DNA from: Bizionia saleffrena
Lineage (GTDB): Bacteria; Bacteroidota; Bacteroidia; Flavobacteriales; Flavobacteriaceae
Reading direction: 5' to 3'
NCBI RefSeq assembly: GCF_008086175.1
Contig: NZ_VSKM01000008.1
Span: 1 to 64,000, forward strand
DNA length: 64,000 bases
The position numbers and the translations under genes were made by a program. The notes below the pieces were generated by a model. That model saw nothing but the letters and a program-made list of their open reading frames with translations. It was not told where the DNA came from and searched no databases. Below are positions 55,153 to 64,000 of the stretch, piece by piece. Position 1 is the first letter of the stretch. Each line of letters starts with the position of its first letter.

Positions 55153-55344
55153 TTATTGTAATTCTCTTTTAGTTATTTCTGTTGCCAATTTCGCTACATC
55201 ACGTCTTACAGAGCGTAATTGAATTGGGTTCTCTAAAGGAGATATTGCATGTGCCATTTTAAGGTCTGAATAACTCTTTTTTGTTTCGCTAAGTTTCTCT
55301 TGTAACTCAGCTACAGATAATTCTTTAATTTCTGATTGTTTCAT
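55153..55344 (-). CDS. rpmC: 50S ribosomal protein L29
   Basis: 63 residues, a helical hairpin: KQSEIKELSVAELQEKLSET, then LKMAHAISPLENPIQLRSVR, then RDVAKLATEITKRELQ. It lies near the tunnel exit. It is 13 nt after rplP and 9 nt before rpsQ. Confidence 0.97.
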   Translation of the reverse strand: MKQSEIKELSVAELQEKLSETKKSYSDLKMAHAISPLENPIQLRSVRRDVAKLATEITKRELQ

Positions 55345-55357
55345 AACATCAAATAAA

Positions 55358-55777
55358 TTATGCTTCGTAATCTCTAGCGGTTAAAAACTTAGTTTTTACA
55401 GGTAATTTTTGGGCTGCCAATCGAAGCGCTTCTTTAGCAACTTCTAACGACACTCCTCCTACTTCGAAAAGTATTCTACCTGGTTTAACTACTGCTGCCC
55501 AATATTCTACGGCTCCTTTACCTTTACCCATACGTACTTCTAGAGGTTTCTTTGTAATAGGCTTGTCTGGAAATATCTTAATCCAAAGTTGCCCCTCTCT
55601 TTTCATGTGACGAGTAGCTGCAATACGAGCTGCTTCTATTTGACGCGAAGTTAAAAAGTTCGAATCTAGTGATTTTATTCCAAAGGTACCGTTTGAAAGT
55701 TGGGTTCCTCTTCCCGAGTTCCCCTTCATACGGCCTTTTTGCATTTTACGAAATTTTGTTCTTTTAGGCTGTAACAT
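55358..55777 (-). CDS. rplP: 50S ribosomal protein L16
   Basis: 139 residues. It opens [20 protein letters not shown]; the signatures are [20 protein letters not shown]-like (here [20 protein letters not shown]) and [20 protein letters not shown]. It positions tRNA near the peptidyl-transferase centre. It lies 20 nt after rpsC. Confidence 0.98.
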   Translation of the reverse strand: MLQPKRTKFRKMQKGRMKGNSGRGTQLSNGTFGIKSLDSNFLTSRQIEAARIAATRHMKREGQLWIKIFPDKPITKKPLEVRMGKGKGAVEYWAAVVKPGRILFEVGGVSLEVAKEALRLAAQKLPVKTKFLTARDYEA

Positions 55778-55797
55778 TTTTTCTTTTCTTTAAAAAA

Positions 55798-56520
55798 TTA
55801 CTTTCTACGACGAGATTGGTTTTTATTATTTCCACTTGCACGCCCACCTTTTCCTTGCTTCTTAGATAATCCAACAAGAGGAGAAAGTTCTCTTTTACCA
55901 TATACTTCACCTTTCATGATCCACACTTTAACACCTAATCTACCATAAGTAGTATGTGCCTCAACAAGTGCATAGTCAATATCGGCTCTAAAAGTTGATA
56001 AAGGAATACGTCCTTCTTTGTAGTGTTCAGAACGCGCCATTTCAGCGCCATTTAAACGACCACTAATTTGGATCTTAATTCCTTCAGCGTTCATACGCAT
56101 TGTTGCCGCGATAGCCATTTTAATTGCACGTCTGTAAGAGATTCTGTTCTCAATTTGACGGGCAACACTTGAGGCTACTAAGAATGCGTCAAGCTCAGGT
56201 CTTTTTATTTCAAAAATATTAATCTGAACTTCTTTACCAGTAATTTTCTTAAGTTCTTCTTTTAACTTGTCTACCTCTTGACCGCCTTTACCAATAATGA
56301 TACCTGGACGAGCCGTTGTGATAGTAACGGTTACAAGTTTTAAAGTTCTTTCGATAATTACTCTACTTACACTAGCTTTAGATAAACGCGCGTGAACGTA
56401 TTTTCTGATCTTATCGTCTTCGGCAAGTTTATCACCATAATCGTTTCCCCCATACCAGTTAGATTCCCATCCTCTGATAATTCCTAAGCGATTCCCGATT
56501 GGATTTGTCTTTTGTCCCAT
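55798..56520 (-). CDS. rpsC: 30S ribosomal protein S3
   Basis: 240 residues. [20 protein letters not shown] opens the N-terminal domain. The KH domain has [20 protein letters not shown], and the C-terminal domain has [21 protein letters not shown] basic tail ([11 protein letters not shown]) follows. It forms part of the mRNA entry site. Confidence 0.98.
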   Translation of the reverse strand: MGQKTNPIGNRLGIIRGWESNWYGGNDYGDKLAEDDKIRKYVHARLSKASVSRVIIERTLKLVTVTITTARPGIIIGKGGQEVDKLKEELKKITGKEVQINIFEIKRPELDAFLVASSVARQIENRISYRRAIKMAIAATMRMNAEGIKIQISGRLNGAEMARSEHYKEGRIPLSTFRADIDYALVEAHTTYGRLGVKVWIMKGEVYGKRELSPLVGLSKKQGKGGRASGNNKNQSRRRK

Positions 56521-56527
56521 ATCTATC

Positions 56528-56935
56528 TTAGCTTTGTGTATTGTTTTTAGCTCCTACCACAATTGTTACGTGGTTAGAACGTTTTCTAATTCTGTGTGCA
56601 CGACCTTGTGGCGCTGGACGCAATCTTTTTAACATTGATCCGCCATCCACTGTAATCTCCTTAACAAAAAGTTCTGCTTCTTCGATGCTTTCGTCTTCGT
56701 TTTTTGTTTGCCAGTTAGCGATAGCTGATACTAACAACGTTTCTAAACGATTTGATGCTTCTTTAGAACTAAACTTTAAAATGTTAAGTGCTTTTTCTAC
56801 GCGTTCACCTCTTACTAAATCGGCTACTAAACGCATTTTTCTCGGTGATGTAGGACAGTTATTAAGTTTTGCAAAAGCGATTTGCTTTTTACCTTCCTTG
56901 ATAGCGTCTGCCATTTGTTTTTTACGACTTCCCAT
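56528..56935 (-). CDS. rplV: 50S ribosomal protein L22
   Basis: 135 residues. [20 protein letters not shown] and the C-terminal hairpin [20 protein letters not shown] are diagnostic; the hairpin lines the exit tunnel and is a macrolide-resistance site in general. The N-terminus is slightly extended ([18 protein letters not shown]). It lies 6 nt after rpsS. Confidence 0.98.
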   Translation of the reverse strand: MGSRKKQMADAIKEGKKQIAFAKLNNCPTSPRKMRLVADLVRGERVEKALNILKFSSKEASNRLETLLVSAIANWQTKNEDESIEEAELFVKEITVDGGSMLKRLRPAPQGRAHRIRKRSNHVTIVVGAKNNTQS

Positions 56936-56941
56936 AGCTTA

Positions 56942-57220
56942 CTACTTTTTACCTTTATTTTTAGCACCAGAGTGACCTCTAAAAGATCTTGTTGGTGAAA
57001 ATTCTCCTAACTTGTGACCTACCATATTCTCTGTTACGTAAACAGGTACGAATTGGCGACCGTTATGCACTGCTATTGTTTGTCCAACAAAATCTGGAGT
57101 AATCATACTGGCTCTAGACCATGTTTTAATTACTGTCTTTTTGTTAACTTCTACGTTAGCAGCAACTTTTCTCTCTAGCTTATAATGAACGTAAGGTCCT
57201 TTTTTTAGTGATCTTGACAT
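56942..57220 (-). CDS. rpsS: 30S ribosomal protein S19
   Basis: 92 residues. [40 protein letters not shown] and [18 protein letters not shown] are the signatures. It binds the 30S head with S13. It lies 3 nt after rplB. Confidence 0.98.
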   Translation of the reverse strand: MSRSLKKGPYVHYKLERKVAANVEVNKKTVIKTWSRASMITPDFVGQTIAVHNGRQFVPVYVTENMVGHKLGEFSPTRSFRGHSGAKNKGKK

Positions 57221-57223
57221 ATC

Positions 57224-58048
57224 TTATTTCTTTCTACGTTCTACAATATATTTATTACTCGCTTTTGTTTTAGAACGGGTTCTATAACCTTTAGCAGGTA
57301 TTCCATTTCTAGAACGTGGATGTCCACCAGAAGATTTACCTTCACCACCACCCATTGGATGATCGACTGGGTTCATTACTACTGGTCTTGTACGCGGTCT
57401 TCTACCTAACCATCTACTTCTACCAGCTTTTCCTGAAACTAATAATTGATGATCTGAGTTAGATACTGCTCCTATTGTCGCCATACACGTAACCAAGATT
57501 AATCTTGTTTCACCTGATGGTAATTTAATAGATGCAAATTTACCGTCTCTTGCCATTAATTGTGCAAATGATCCAGCGCTACGAGCCATAACAGCTCCTT
57601 GACCTGGACGTAATTCAACACAAGATATAATAGTTCCTAAGGGAATAGTCGCTAGAGGCATAGCGTTTCCAATTTCTGGAGCACTACCTTCGCCTGCAAC
57701 CACGGTTTGTCCAACTTGTAAGCCATTTTGAGCAATGACATAAGTTTTCTCACCATCTTGGTAATTTAACAACGCAATAAACGCTGTTCGGTTAGGATCG
57801 TATTGAATTGATTTCACTTCAGCAGGAACTCCTACTTTGTTTCTTTTGAAATCAATGATACGGTACCTTTTCTTATGACCACCACCTATGTAGCGCATAG
57901 TCATACGACCTTGACTGTTTCTTCCACCTGAACGTTTTTTCGGAGCTAATAAACTCTTCTCCGGCTTATCAGTAGTGATGGCGTCAAATCCATTTACTAC
58001 TCTAAATCGCTGTCCTGGTGTGATTGGTTTTAATTTTCTTACTGACAT
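57224..58048 (-). CDS. rplB: 50S ribosomal protein L2
   Basis: 274 residues. [20 protein letters not shown]-like opening (here [20 protein letters not shown]) and the C-terminal signature [20 protein letters not shown] contain the conserved His needed for peptidyl-transferase activity. A primary 23S rRNA binder. It lies 10 nt after rplW. Confidence 0.98.
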   Translation of the reverse strand: MSVRKLKPITPGQRFRVVNGFDAITTDKPEKSLLAPKKRSGGRNSQGRMTMRYIGGGHKKRYRIIDFKRNKVGVPAEVKSIQYDPNRTAFIALLNYQDGEKTYVIAQNGLQVGQTVVAGEGSAPEIGNAMPLATIPLGTIISCVELRPGQGAVMARSAGSFAQLMARDGKFASIKLPSGETRLILVTCMATIGAVSNSDHQLLVSGKAGRSRWLGRRPRTRPVVMNPVDHPMGGGEGKSSGGHPRSRNGIPAKGYRTRSKTKASNKYIVERRKK

Positions 58049-58058
58049 TTGTTTTTAA

Positions 58059-58349
58059 TTACATGTTAGTGTATAAATCAATTATCTCACCTTCCGCCAG
58101 TTGTACAATTGCTTTTTTAAGAGCATTTGTTTTACCATGTTGAATACCAGTTTTTGTAAACTTAGTTTTTCTATCTGGACGGACATTTATAGTACGAACT
58201 TTTTCAACAGAAACGCCATAAGCAGCTTCCACCGCTTTTTTAATTTCTACCTTGTTCGCCTTGGTATTCACGAAAAAACTGAAGCAGTTGTTTAACTCAC
58301 TGTTTGCAGTTGCTTTTTCTGTGATTATAGGTTTAATTAAGATACTCAT
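58059..58349 (-). CDS. rplW: 50S ribosomal protein L23
   Basis: 96 residues. MSILIKPIITEKATANSELN and KANKVEIKKAVEAAYGVSVE identify it. It is the docking site for trigger factor and SRP (Ffh is encoded in this window). It lies 7 nt after rplD. Confidence 0.97.
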   Translation of the reverse strand: MSILIKPIITEKATANSELNNCFSFFVNTKANKVEIKKAVEAAYGVSVEKVRTINVRPDRKTKFTKTGIQHGKTNALKKAIVQLAEGEIIDLYTNM

Positions 58350-58356
58350 TGTTTCT

Positions 58357-58986
58357 CTATTTACTTAAATTCGTTTCAATTCCTTCTAAAGCACCTTCTA
58401 AAAGGATTACTCTACTTGCATTTAAAATCTTGTAAGTGCTTAATTCTGAACTAGTTATAACTTCAGAACCTTTTAAATTACGTGAAGACAAATATACATT
58501 ATTATTTGAATCACCCAACACAAACAGAGATTTTTTATTCTGTAAGTCTAAAGCCTTTAATACGTTAGTGAAGTTTTTTGTTTTTGGTGCGTCGAAATTA
58601 AAATCTTCTAATACCATAATTGACTTCTCACCCGCTTTGATACTCAATGCCGATCTACGTGCTAAACGCTTCAACGTTTTATTAAGTTTCATTGTGTAGC
58701 TTCTAGGTCTTGGGCCGAACATACGTCCACCACCTCTAAACACACCAGACTTAATACTACCTGCTCTTGCAGTACCTGTTCCTTTTTGCTTCTTAATCTT
58801 ACGTGTACTTCCAGAAATCTCAGCTCTTTCTTTCGATTTGTGAGTTCCTTGTCTTTGGTTTGCTAAATATTGTTTAACATCCAAATATACAGCGTGATTA
58901 TTAGGCTCTATAGCAAAAACACTGTTAGAAAGGTTTGCCTTTCTACCTGTTTCTTTTCCGTTTATATCTAAAACTGCTATTTCCAT
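58357..58986 (-). CDS. rplD: 50S ribosomal protein L4
   Basis: 209 residues. The tunnel-lining loop is KKQKGTGTARAGSIKSGVFR, RGGGRMFGPRPRSYTMKLNK. In E. coli L4 also represses its own S10 operon by acting on the leader, which makes the structured leader upstream of rplC notable. It overlaps the rplC stop by one base (TAATG). Confidence 0.98.
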   Translation of the reverse strand: MEIAVLDINGKETGRKANLSNSVFAIEPNNHAVYLDVKQYLANQRQGTHKSKERAEISGSTRKIKKQKGTGTARAGSIKSGVFRGGGRMFGPRPRSYTMKLNKTLKRLARRSALSIKAGEKSIMVLEDFNFDAPKTKNFTNVLKALDLQNKKSLFVLGDSNNNVYLSSRNLKGSEVITSSELSTYKILNASRVILLEGALEGIETNLSK

Positions 58987-59603
58987 TACTTTCTAATAAT
59001 TACATAAGCGTTTTTGTGTCCAGGTACACACCCTTTAACAACAAGTAGGTTCTTTTCAGCAACTACTTTTAAAACTCTTAAATTTTGAATTTTTACTGAG
59101 TCTCCACCCATTCTTCCTGCCATACGCATTCCTTTGAATACACGTGCTGGATAAGATGCAGCTCCAATTGATCCAGGTGCTCTTAAGCGGTTATGTTGAC
59201 CGTGAGTAGCTTGACCTACACCACCGAAACCATGACGTTTTACAACCCCTTGAAATCCTTTACCTTTTGATGTTCCTGAAACATCTACAAATTCACCTTC
59301 TGTGAAATGCTCTACAGTGATTGCATCACCTAAATTGTACTCCTTATCAAAACCTTGAAATTCTACGATTTTGCGTTTTACAGAAGTTCCTGCCTTTTTA
59401 GCGTGACCTAGGTCTGCTTTAGTAGCACTTTTTTCTGTCGCGTCATCGAAACCAAGTTGAACAGCTCCATAGCCATCAACTTCTTCAGTTCTGACTTGGG
59501 TAACGATACATGGTCCAGCTTCGATTACTGTACATGGAATATTCTTTCCATTCTCGTCGAAGATGCTGGTCATACCGATTTTTTTTCCAATTAACCCAGA
59601 CAT
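58986..59603 (-). CDS. rplC: 50S ribosomal protein L3
   Basis: 205 residues. [20 protein letters not shown] opens the protein, and [20 protein letters not shown] and [20 protein letters not shown] are diagnostic. It starts 50S assembly. Unlike its neighbours it is separated from the gene before it (rpsJ) by 260 nt that hold a probable promoter and several hairpins. Confidence 0.98.
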   Translation of the reverse strand: MSGLIGKKIGMTSIFDENGKNIPCTVIEAGPCIVTQVRTEEVDGYGAVQLGFDDATEKSATKADLGHAKKAGTSVKRKIVEFQGFDKEYNLGDAITVEHFTEGEFVDVSGTSKGKGFQGVVKRHGFGGVGQATHGQHNRLRAPGSIGAASYPARVFKGMRMAGRMGGDSVKIQNLRVLKVVAEKNLLVVKGCVPGHKNAYVIIRK

Positions 59604-59625
59604 AATTATTGTTTATTATATTATA

Positions 59626-59678
59626 GACAACTCGCGATTTGTCCATTTTATTTTTTCTGTGATTAAGTCGCGACTTAA
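59626..59678. repeat. Pair of TCGCGA-core palindromes before rplC
   Basis: TTAAGTCGCGACTTAA (59663-59678) is a perfect 16-bp palindrome. GACAACTCGCGATTTGTC (59626-59643) is an 18-bp palindrome with one mismatched pair. Their centres are 36 bp apart and lie 30-70 nt before the rplC start. Confidence 0.75.
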
Positions 59679-59692
59679 CCCTTATTAAAATA

Positions 59693-59720
59693 CAAGGCCG
59701 AAAATACATTTTCAGCCTTG
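59693..59720 (-). terminator. Strong stem-loop in the rplC leader
   Basis: A 12-bp stem with a TGTA loop and one T-G wobble is followed on the minus strand by TATTTTAA. It could be an attenuator, the end of the rpsL-rpsG-fusA-rpsJ transcript or a protein-binding hairpin. Confidence 0.6.
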
Positions 59721-59863
59721 AATTGTATTTTTACCGTTTTTCCTTAACCAGTCGTTAAGGACATGTAGATTTCTGCAAAAATAGAAATCTCTTCTTAGAT
59801 ACCCTAAATAAATTTAGGTTATTTTAAATAAGCGTCTTAAGTGTTACCTGCGGACTATTTTAC

Positions 59864-60169
59864 TTAAACTTTAATCTCAACTTCTACGCCACTTGGTAAT
59901 TCAAGTTTCATTAAAGCGTCAATTGTTTTAGAAGATGAAGAGTAAATATCTAATAATCTCTTGTAAGAGCTTAATTGAAATTGTTCTCTTGATTTCTTAT
60001 TTACGTGTGGTGAACGTAATACAGTAAAAATTTTCTTATGAGTTGGTAACGGGATTGGCCCTGTCACTACAGCTCCTGTACTTTTTACTGTCTTTACAAT
60101 CTTCTCAGCAGACTTGTCTACTAAATTATAATCGTAAGATTTTAATTTTATTCTTATTTTTTGACTCAT
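59864..60169 (-). CDS. rpsJ: 30S ribosomal protein S10
   Basis: 101 residues. [20 protein letters not shown] and [20 protein letters not shown] are the signatures, with [14 protein letters not shown] after. It is in the 30S head and also the NusE factor. It lies 11 nt after fusA with no tuf gene between them, unlike E. coli. Confidence 0.98.
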   Translation of the reverse strand: MSQKIRIKLKSYDYNLVDKSAEKIVKTVKSTGAVVTGPIPLPTHKKIFTVLRSPHVNKKSREQFQLSSYKRLLDIYSSSSKTIDALMKLELPSGVEVEIKV

Positions 60170-60180
60170 TTCCTTAAGAT

Positions 60181-62307
60181 TTACGATTCAGTGCCTTTAG
60201 CAGCTTTGATTACTTCTTCTGATATATTTGAAGGGGTTTCAGCGTAATGTGAAAACTCCATTGTTGATGTTGCACGTCCTGAAGACAATGTTCTTAATGT
60301 TGTTACATAACCAAACATTTCTGATAAAGGTACAGTCGCTTTTACAGTTTTTGCTCCGGCTCTGTCTCCCATATCACTTAATTGTCCACGACGACGGTTT
60401 AAATCTCCTACTATGTCACCCATATTTTCTTCAGGAGTAATTACCTCAAGTTTCATAATAGGTTCCAGTATAACAGCTTTTGCTGCTTTTGCAGAATTTT
60501 TAAATCCTAATTTAGCTGCTAATTCGAATGATAATTGATCCGAATCGACATCATGGTAAGATCCATCCTTTAAAGTTACTTTCATTGAATCTACTTCGTA
60601 ACCTGCAAGTGGTCCATTAACCATAGCCATTTTAAATCCTTTTTCAATAGAAGGGATAAATTCCTTAGGAACGTTACCACCTTTAATTGTAGACAAGAAC
60701 TGTAATCCAACAACACCTTCATCTGCTGGTCCAATAGTAAATACAATATCGGCAAACTTACCACGACCACCAGATTGTTTTTTGTAAACTTCTCTGTGTT
60801 CCGCAACTTGTGTAATAGCTTCTTTGTATTCAACCTGTGGCTGACCTTGGTTTACTTCCACTTTAAACTCACGACGTAAACGGTCTACAATGATATCTAA
60901 GTGAAGCTCACCCATTCCTGATATAATTGTCTGACCTGAATTTTCATCAGTTCGTGCTGTAAACGTAGGATCTTCTTCAGCTAATTTAGATAACGCCATA
61001 CCTAATTTATCAACATCTGCTTTAGTTTTTGGCTCTACCGCGATACCAATTACTGGATCTGGAAAGTCCATAGACTCTAAAACAATAGGATGTTTCTCAT
61101 CAGACATCGTATCACCCGTTTTAATATCTTTAAACCCTACTGCCGCTCCAATATCTCCTGCCTCGATATAATCAATAGCAATTTGTTTGTTGGCGTGCAT
61201 TTGGTAGATACGAGAAATACGCTCTTTTTTACCTGAACGGTTATTCAAGATGTACGAACCAGCATCTAAACGACCTGAATACGCACGAAAGAATGCTAAA
61301 CGTCCTACGAAAGGATCGGTAGCAATTTTAAACGCTAAAGCAGCAAAAGGCTCTTTAATATCTGGTCTACGTCTTTCTTCTTTATCTGTGTTTGGGTTAA
61401 CTCCTATTACACTTTCTCTATCCATAGGAGAAGGTAAGTAACGACAAACAGCATCTAATAAAAATTGTACACCTTTATTTTTAAATGACGACCCACAGAT
61501 CATAGGAATGATTGCCATATCCATTACAGCAGCTCTAAGTGCAGCGTGCACTTCTTCTTCTGTAATAGAATCTTCATCTTCCATGAATTTTTCTAGTAAG
61601 TTTTCATCATAACTAGCTACTTCTTCGATTAAGAAGGCACGATGTTTACGTACTTCCTCTTTCATTTCTTCTGGAATAGCAACAACATCAAATGTAGATC
61701 CGAAGTTGTCATCATGCCATACAATAGCTCTGTTTTTTACTAAATCAACGATACCTCTAAAATCTTCTTCTTCACCAATGTTTAAAACTATTGGCACAGC
61801 GTTAGATTTTAACATATCCTTTACTTGCTGACACACTTCTAAAAAGTCTGATCCTTGACGGTCCATTTTGTTAACGAAACCAATTCTAGGAACTTTATAA
61901 TTATCGGCTAATCTCCAGTTTGTTTCAGATTGTGGTTCTACACCATCAACAGCACTAAATAAGAATACTAAACCATCTAGCACACGTAATGAACGATTTA
62001 CCTCTACAGTAAAATCTACGTGGCCAGGAGTATCAATAATATTAAAGTGATAGTCTACTGCCTCAGCTGTTGGCTCTCCATTTTCTTTAGGAAATGTCCA
62101 ATCACAAGTTGTTGCGGCAGACGTAATTGTAATACCACGTTCTGCTTCTTGCTCCATCCAGTCCATTGTAGAAGCTCCATCATGAACTTCTCCAATTTTA
62201 TGAGATACACCTGTGTAAAAAAGAATACGCTCTGTTGTTGTTGTTTTACCAGCATCAATATGAGCAGCAATACCTATGTTTCTTGTATATTTTAAGTCTC
62301 TTGCCAT
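60181..62307 (-). CDS. fusA: Elongation factor G
   Basis: 708 residues. The translocation GTPase: G1 is [20 protein letters not shown], the effector region [14 protein letters not shown]3 DTPGHVDF and G4 [10 protein letters not shown]. Domains II-V follow, with [20 protein letters not shown] and the C-terminal [20 protein letters not shown]. The length is normal for a Bacteroidota EF-G of the translation cluster. It lies 6 nt after rpsG. Confidence 0.98.
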   Translation of the reverse strand: MARDLKYTRNIGIAAHIDAGKTTTTERILFYTGVSHKIGEVHDGASTMDWMEQEAERGITITSAATTCDWTFPKENGEPTAEAVDYHFNIIDTPGHVDFTVEVNRSLRVLDGLVFLFSAVDGVEPQSETNWRLADNYKVPRIGFVNKMDRQGSDFLEVCQQVKDMLKSNAVPIVLNIGEEEDFRGIVDLVKNRAIVWHDDNFGSTFDVVAIPEEMKEEVRKHRAFLIEEVASYDENLLEKFMEDEDSITEEEVHAALRAAVMDMAIIPMICGSSFKNKGVQFLLDAVCRYLPSPMDRESVIGVNPNTDKEERRRPDIKEPFAALAFKIATDPFVGRLAFFRAYSGRLDAGSYILNNRSGKKERISRIYQMHANKQIAIDYIEAGDIGAAVGFKDIKTGDTMSDEKHPIVLESMDFPDPVIGIAVEPKTKADVDKLGMALSKLAEEDPTFTARTDENSGQTIISGMGELHLDIIVDRLRREFKVEVNQGQPQVEYKEAITQVAEHREVYKKQSGGRGKFADIVFTIGPADEGVVGLQFLSTIKGGNVPKEFIPSIEKGFKMAMVNGPLAGYEVDSMKVTLKDGSYHDVDSDQLSFELAAKLGFKNSAKAAKAVILEPIMKLEVITPEENMGDIVGDLNRRRGQLSDMGDRAGAKTVKATVPLSEMFGYVTTLRTLSSGRATSTMEFSHYAETPSNISEEVIKAAKGTES

Positions 62308-62313
62308 TTCTTA

Positions 62314-62790
62314 TTAAAATCTAAAGTGAGAGAATGCTTTATTTGCTTCAGCCATCTTATGAGTATCTACTCTTTTCTTAACCGCCGCTCCTTCTTCTTT
62401 AGCTGCTGCTAAAATCTCTGAAGCTAAACGTTGCGCCATCGATTTTTCATTTCTTTTACGTGAATAGGTAATTAACCATTTCATCGCTGTTGAAACCTTA
62501 CGATCTGCTCTAATAGGATTAGGGATCTGGAATGTTGCACCACCAACTCTACGACTACGTACTTCTACGTGAGGCATAACGTTAGATAAAGCATCTTTCC
62601 AAGTTTCTAAACCTGTTTTTTCTTCGTCTGTTTTCTTTGACTCTACGATATCAATTGCATCGTAAAATACTTTAAAAGCTACTGACTTTTTACCGTCCCA
62701 CATCATCATATTGACGAAACGTGTTACCAACTGATCGTTAAACCGTGGATCTGGTAAAAGCGGTCTCTTTTTTGCTGCTTTTTTTCTCAT
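62314..62790 (-). CDS. rpsG: 30S ribosomal protein S7
   Basis: 158 residues. MRKKAAKKRPLLPDPRFNDQ and VRSRRVGGATFQIPNPIRAD are the signatures. It binds the 3' major domain of 16S rRNA and, in E. coli, represses the str operon. It lies 21 nt after rpsL. Confidence 0.98.
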   Translation of the reverse strand: MRKKAAKKRPLLPDPRFNDQLVTRFVNMMMWDGKKSVAFKVFYDAIDIVESKKTDEEKTGLETWKDALSNVMPHVEVRSRRVGGATFQIPNPIRADRKVSTAMKWLITYSRKRNEKSMAQRLASEILAAAKEEGAAVKKRVDTHKMAEANKAFSHFRF

Positions 62791-62811
62791 GTCTTCTTCT
62801 TAAAGTTTTAA

Positions 62812-63186
62812 TTACTTTTTAGGGCGTTTTGCACCATACTTAGATCTACGTTGCGTTCTTCCTTCAACACCTGCGGTGTCTAAAGCGCCACGAACAATGT
62901 GATATCTAACTCCTGGTAAATCTTTTACCCTTCCACCTCTAACCAATACTATCGAGTGCTCTTGTAAATTGTGTCCTTCTCCAGGGATGTAAGCATTTAC
63001 TTCTTTACCATTTGTTAACCTTACACGCGCTACTTTACGCATCGCTGAATTTGGTTTTTTTGGTGTTGTTGTGTAAACACGCGTACATACCCCTCGTCTT
63101 TGAGGACACGAATCTAAGGCAACCGATTTACTCTTCTTGGTTATTTTGGTTCTTCCTTTTCGTACTAATTGTGAAATTGTTGGCAT
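62812..63186 (-). CDS. rpsL: 30S ribosomal protein S12
   Basis: 124 residues. [20 protein letters not shown] opens it; the decoding-site loop is [20 protein letters not shown], followed by [19 protein letters not shown]. Lys43-equivalent and Lys88-equivalent positions look wild type for streptomycin sensitivity, judged by alignment by eye. It is the first gene of the supercluster and carries the best promoter in the window. Confidence 0.98.
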   Translation of the reverse strand: MPTISQLVRKGRTKITKKSKSVALDSCPQRRGVCTRVYTTTPKKPNSAMRKVARVRLTNGKEVNAYIPGEGHNLQEHSIVLVRGGRVKDLPGVRYHIVRGALDTAGVEGRTQRRSKYGAKRPKK

Positions 63187-63231
63187 ATATTTTTATATAT
63201 AATTTTACGTTACCTCTGTTTAAGAGGGGTG

Positions 63232-63261
63232 CAAATGTATGCATTTTAATTAATAATTCAA
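63232..63261 (-). promoter_or_regulatory. Promoter of the ribosomal supercluster
   Basis: On the minus strand TTTG (TTG at 63259-63261), a 19-nt spacer and TACATTTG (63232-63239) match the Bacteroidota sigma consensus fully. It lies 45 nt before the rpsL ATG. Confidence 0.85.
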
Positions 63262-63354
63262 ATCATAACTAATTAATTTTCAATAGAATTTCAAAAAAAC
63301 AGCTTCTTTATAACATTCCATTAGTTTTTTCCATTAATTTTATACCCGTTTAAA

Positions 63355-64000
63355 ATGACTGTGTTAGTGAAAAAAAAACCTCTTGTATTCCTTATTATTT
63401 TTATAATCCTTTCGTCAACGTCGGTAGCCCAAAACCTATACTTAGAAGTGACAGGAGAAACAGATTCTATTACTGAGATTTTAAAAAACTACAGTACCTT
63501 AAAAAAATTTCCAGAGGCCTCTGCGGTTTTAGATGCTCTAGGCAGCTTAAAAGAATCTCTTTATAACGACGGTTATATTAATCACACCCTTATTAATAAC
63601 TCCAAAAAAAACGATAGTACGTTTGCATATCAAGTTCGGTTGCATTCAAAATACGAATACATCACGATTACATTTAATAAGAATACGATTAATCCTAAGG
63701 AGGTGAAACACATTTCAAAGTTAGTAACCGAAAACGAATTTACTATTCCCTTTCAAGACATCGAAGCGACTTTAGATTTCCTCACTATTAAAGTTTCAAA
63801 AAACGGATTCCCCTTTGCGCAATTAAACCTTGAAAACATTTCAGCTAAAAACAAAAACACGCTACAAGCCGAATTAAAAATTAGTAATACTACAGAAAAA
63901 AGAAAACTAGATGCGATCGTTGTTAAAGGCTATGAAAAATTCCCTAAATCCTATTTGAGACGTTTTTTAAAAATAACCCCTCAAAAAAGTTTTAATATAG
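63355..64000 (+). CDS. Outer-membrane POTRA/BamA-like protein, 5' part
   Basis: 215 codons are visible, open to the window edge. The start ATG at 63355 begins MTVLVKKKPLVFLIIFIILS, a signal peptide with cleavage near VAQN. The mature part has repeated short helix-strand units (LDFLTIKVSKNGFPFAQLNL, LDAIVVKGYEKFPKSYLRRF) that resemble POTRA domains of the BamA/TamA family, where xxGxxxxPKxxLRRxL is a typical linker. A role in outer-membrane protein insertion or transport is inferred. It is divergent from rpsL across 168 bp. The C-terminal barrel is not in the window. Confidence 0.75.
   Translation, partial: MTVLVKKKPLVFLIIFIILSSTSVAQNLYLEVTGETDSITEILKNYSTLKKFPEASAVLDALGSLKESLYNDGYINHTLINNSKKNDSTFAYQVRLHSKYEYITITFNKNTINPKEVKHISKLVTENEFTIPFQDIEATLDFLTIKVSKNGFPFAQLNLENISAKNKNTLQAELKISNTTEKRKLDAIVVKGYEKFPKSYLRRFLKITPQKSFNI

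Larger units (their letters stand above)
59604..59863 (-). promoter_or_regulatory. Structured leader between rpsJ and rplC
   Basis: This 260-nt non-coding space inside the S10 operon holds, in minus-strand order: a CCTAAATTTATTTAGG palindrome after rpsJ; a -7 element TATTTTTG (59776-59783); a hairpin CCTTAAC/GTTAAGG (59742-59760); a 12-bp stem CAAGGCTGAAAA/TTTTCGGCCTTG with a 4-nt loop (59693-59720); and two palindromes with a TCGCGA core. It looks like a regulatory leader for rplC-rplD and downstream genes; the mechanism is inferred. Confidence 0.65.

Noticed and set aside
59485-59709. 74-codon minus-strand frame covering the rplC leader
   Set aside because: It overlaps the rplC start in another frame and is low-complexity; the hairpins and promoter explain the region better.

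Overview
The window is chromosomal DNA from a marine-type member of the Flavobacteriaceae (phylum Bacteroidota). The evidence is: AT-rich sequence; promoter-like elements of the Bacteroidota type (TTG, about 19 nt, then TAnnTTTG); start codons mostly without Shine-Dalgarno sequences; type IX secretion (T9SS) C-terminal sorting domains; a fused SecDF; zinc-free forms of S14 and L36; and a FecI/FecR/TonB-receptor module. I cannot name the species. No rRNA, tRNA, CRISPR array, insertion sequence or prophage was seen.

Layout. 1-3416 (minus): the 5' part of a very large secreted repeat protein (CUB, PKD and Ig-like repeats) behind a small secreted protein. 3582-6039 (plus): folE, cysS, yidD. 6040-7550: accessory gap holding cassette-like small genes, inverted GTTAGCCAC repeats, a structured hairpin and one broken gene. 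7551-18225 (minus): DUF192 lipoprotein, lgt, secDF, a SecD-neighbour protein, DUF4412, mdh, DUF6588, gyrB. 18703-21712 (minus): pirin, small acetyltransferase, asnB. 21950-28427: DUF2911 (plus), queE (minus), HerA-like ATPase, lipoprotein, YitT, cupin, hydrolase, rluF. 28530-29125: a decayed YwaF/TIGR02206 membrane protein gene. 29266-31613 (minus): folD, ffh. 31934-38737: a divergent module of an acidic repeat lipoprotein against ECF sigma, FecR anti-sigma, TonB receptor and a T9SS M28 peptidase. 38734-45871 (minus): amidinotransferase-fold hydrolase, gltA, T9SS repeat protein, eno, carA. 45958-63186 (minus): an essentially complete str-S10-spc-alpha ribosomal protein supercluster, rpsL to rplQ, with fusA, secY, infA and rpoA and without tuf. 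63355-64000 (plus): the start of an outer-membrane POTRA/BamA-like protein.

How it fits together. The right third is the translation and secretion core, read from a very good promoter before rpsL. The cluster appears to be re-initiated before rplC, where a 260-nt leader holds strong hairpins and two TCGCGA palindromes, and before rpsD, where a terminator-like hairpin overlaps a promoter. The left and centre carry housekeeping genes (TCA cycle, folate, queuosine, asparagine, lipoprotein modification, SRP) with cell-surface genes placed between conserved blocks. The best candidates for undescribed biology are the rplC leader, the lipoprotein/sigma/TonB/peptidase module and the cassette-like interval at 6300-7550.
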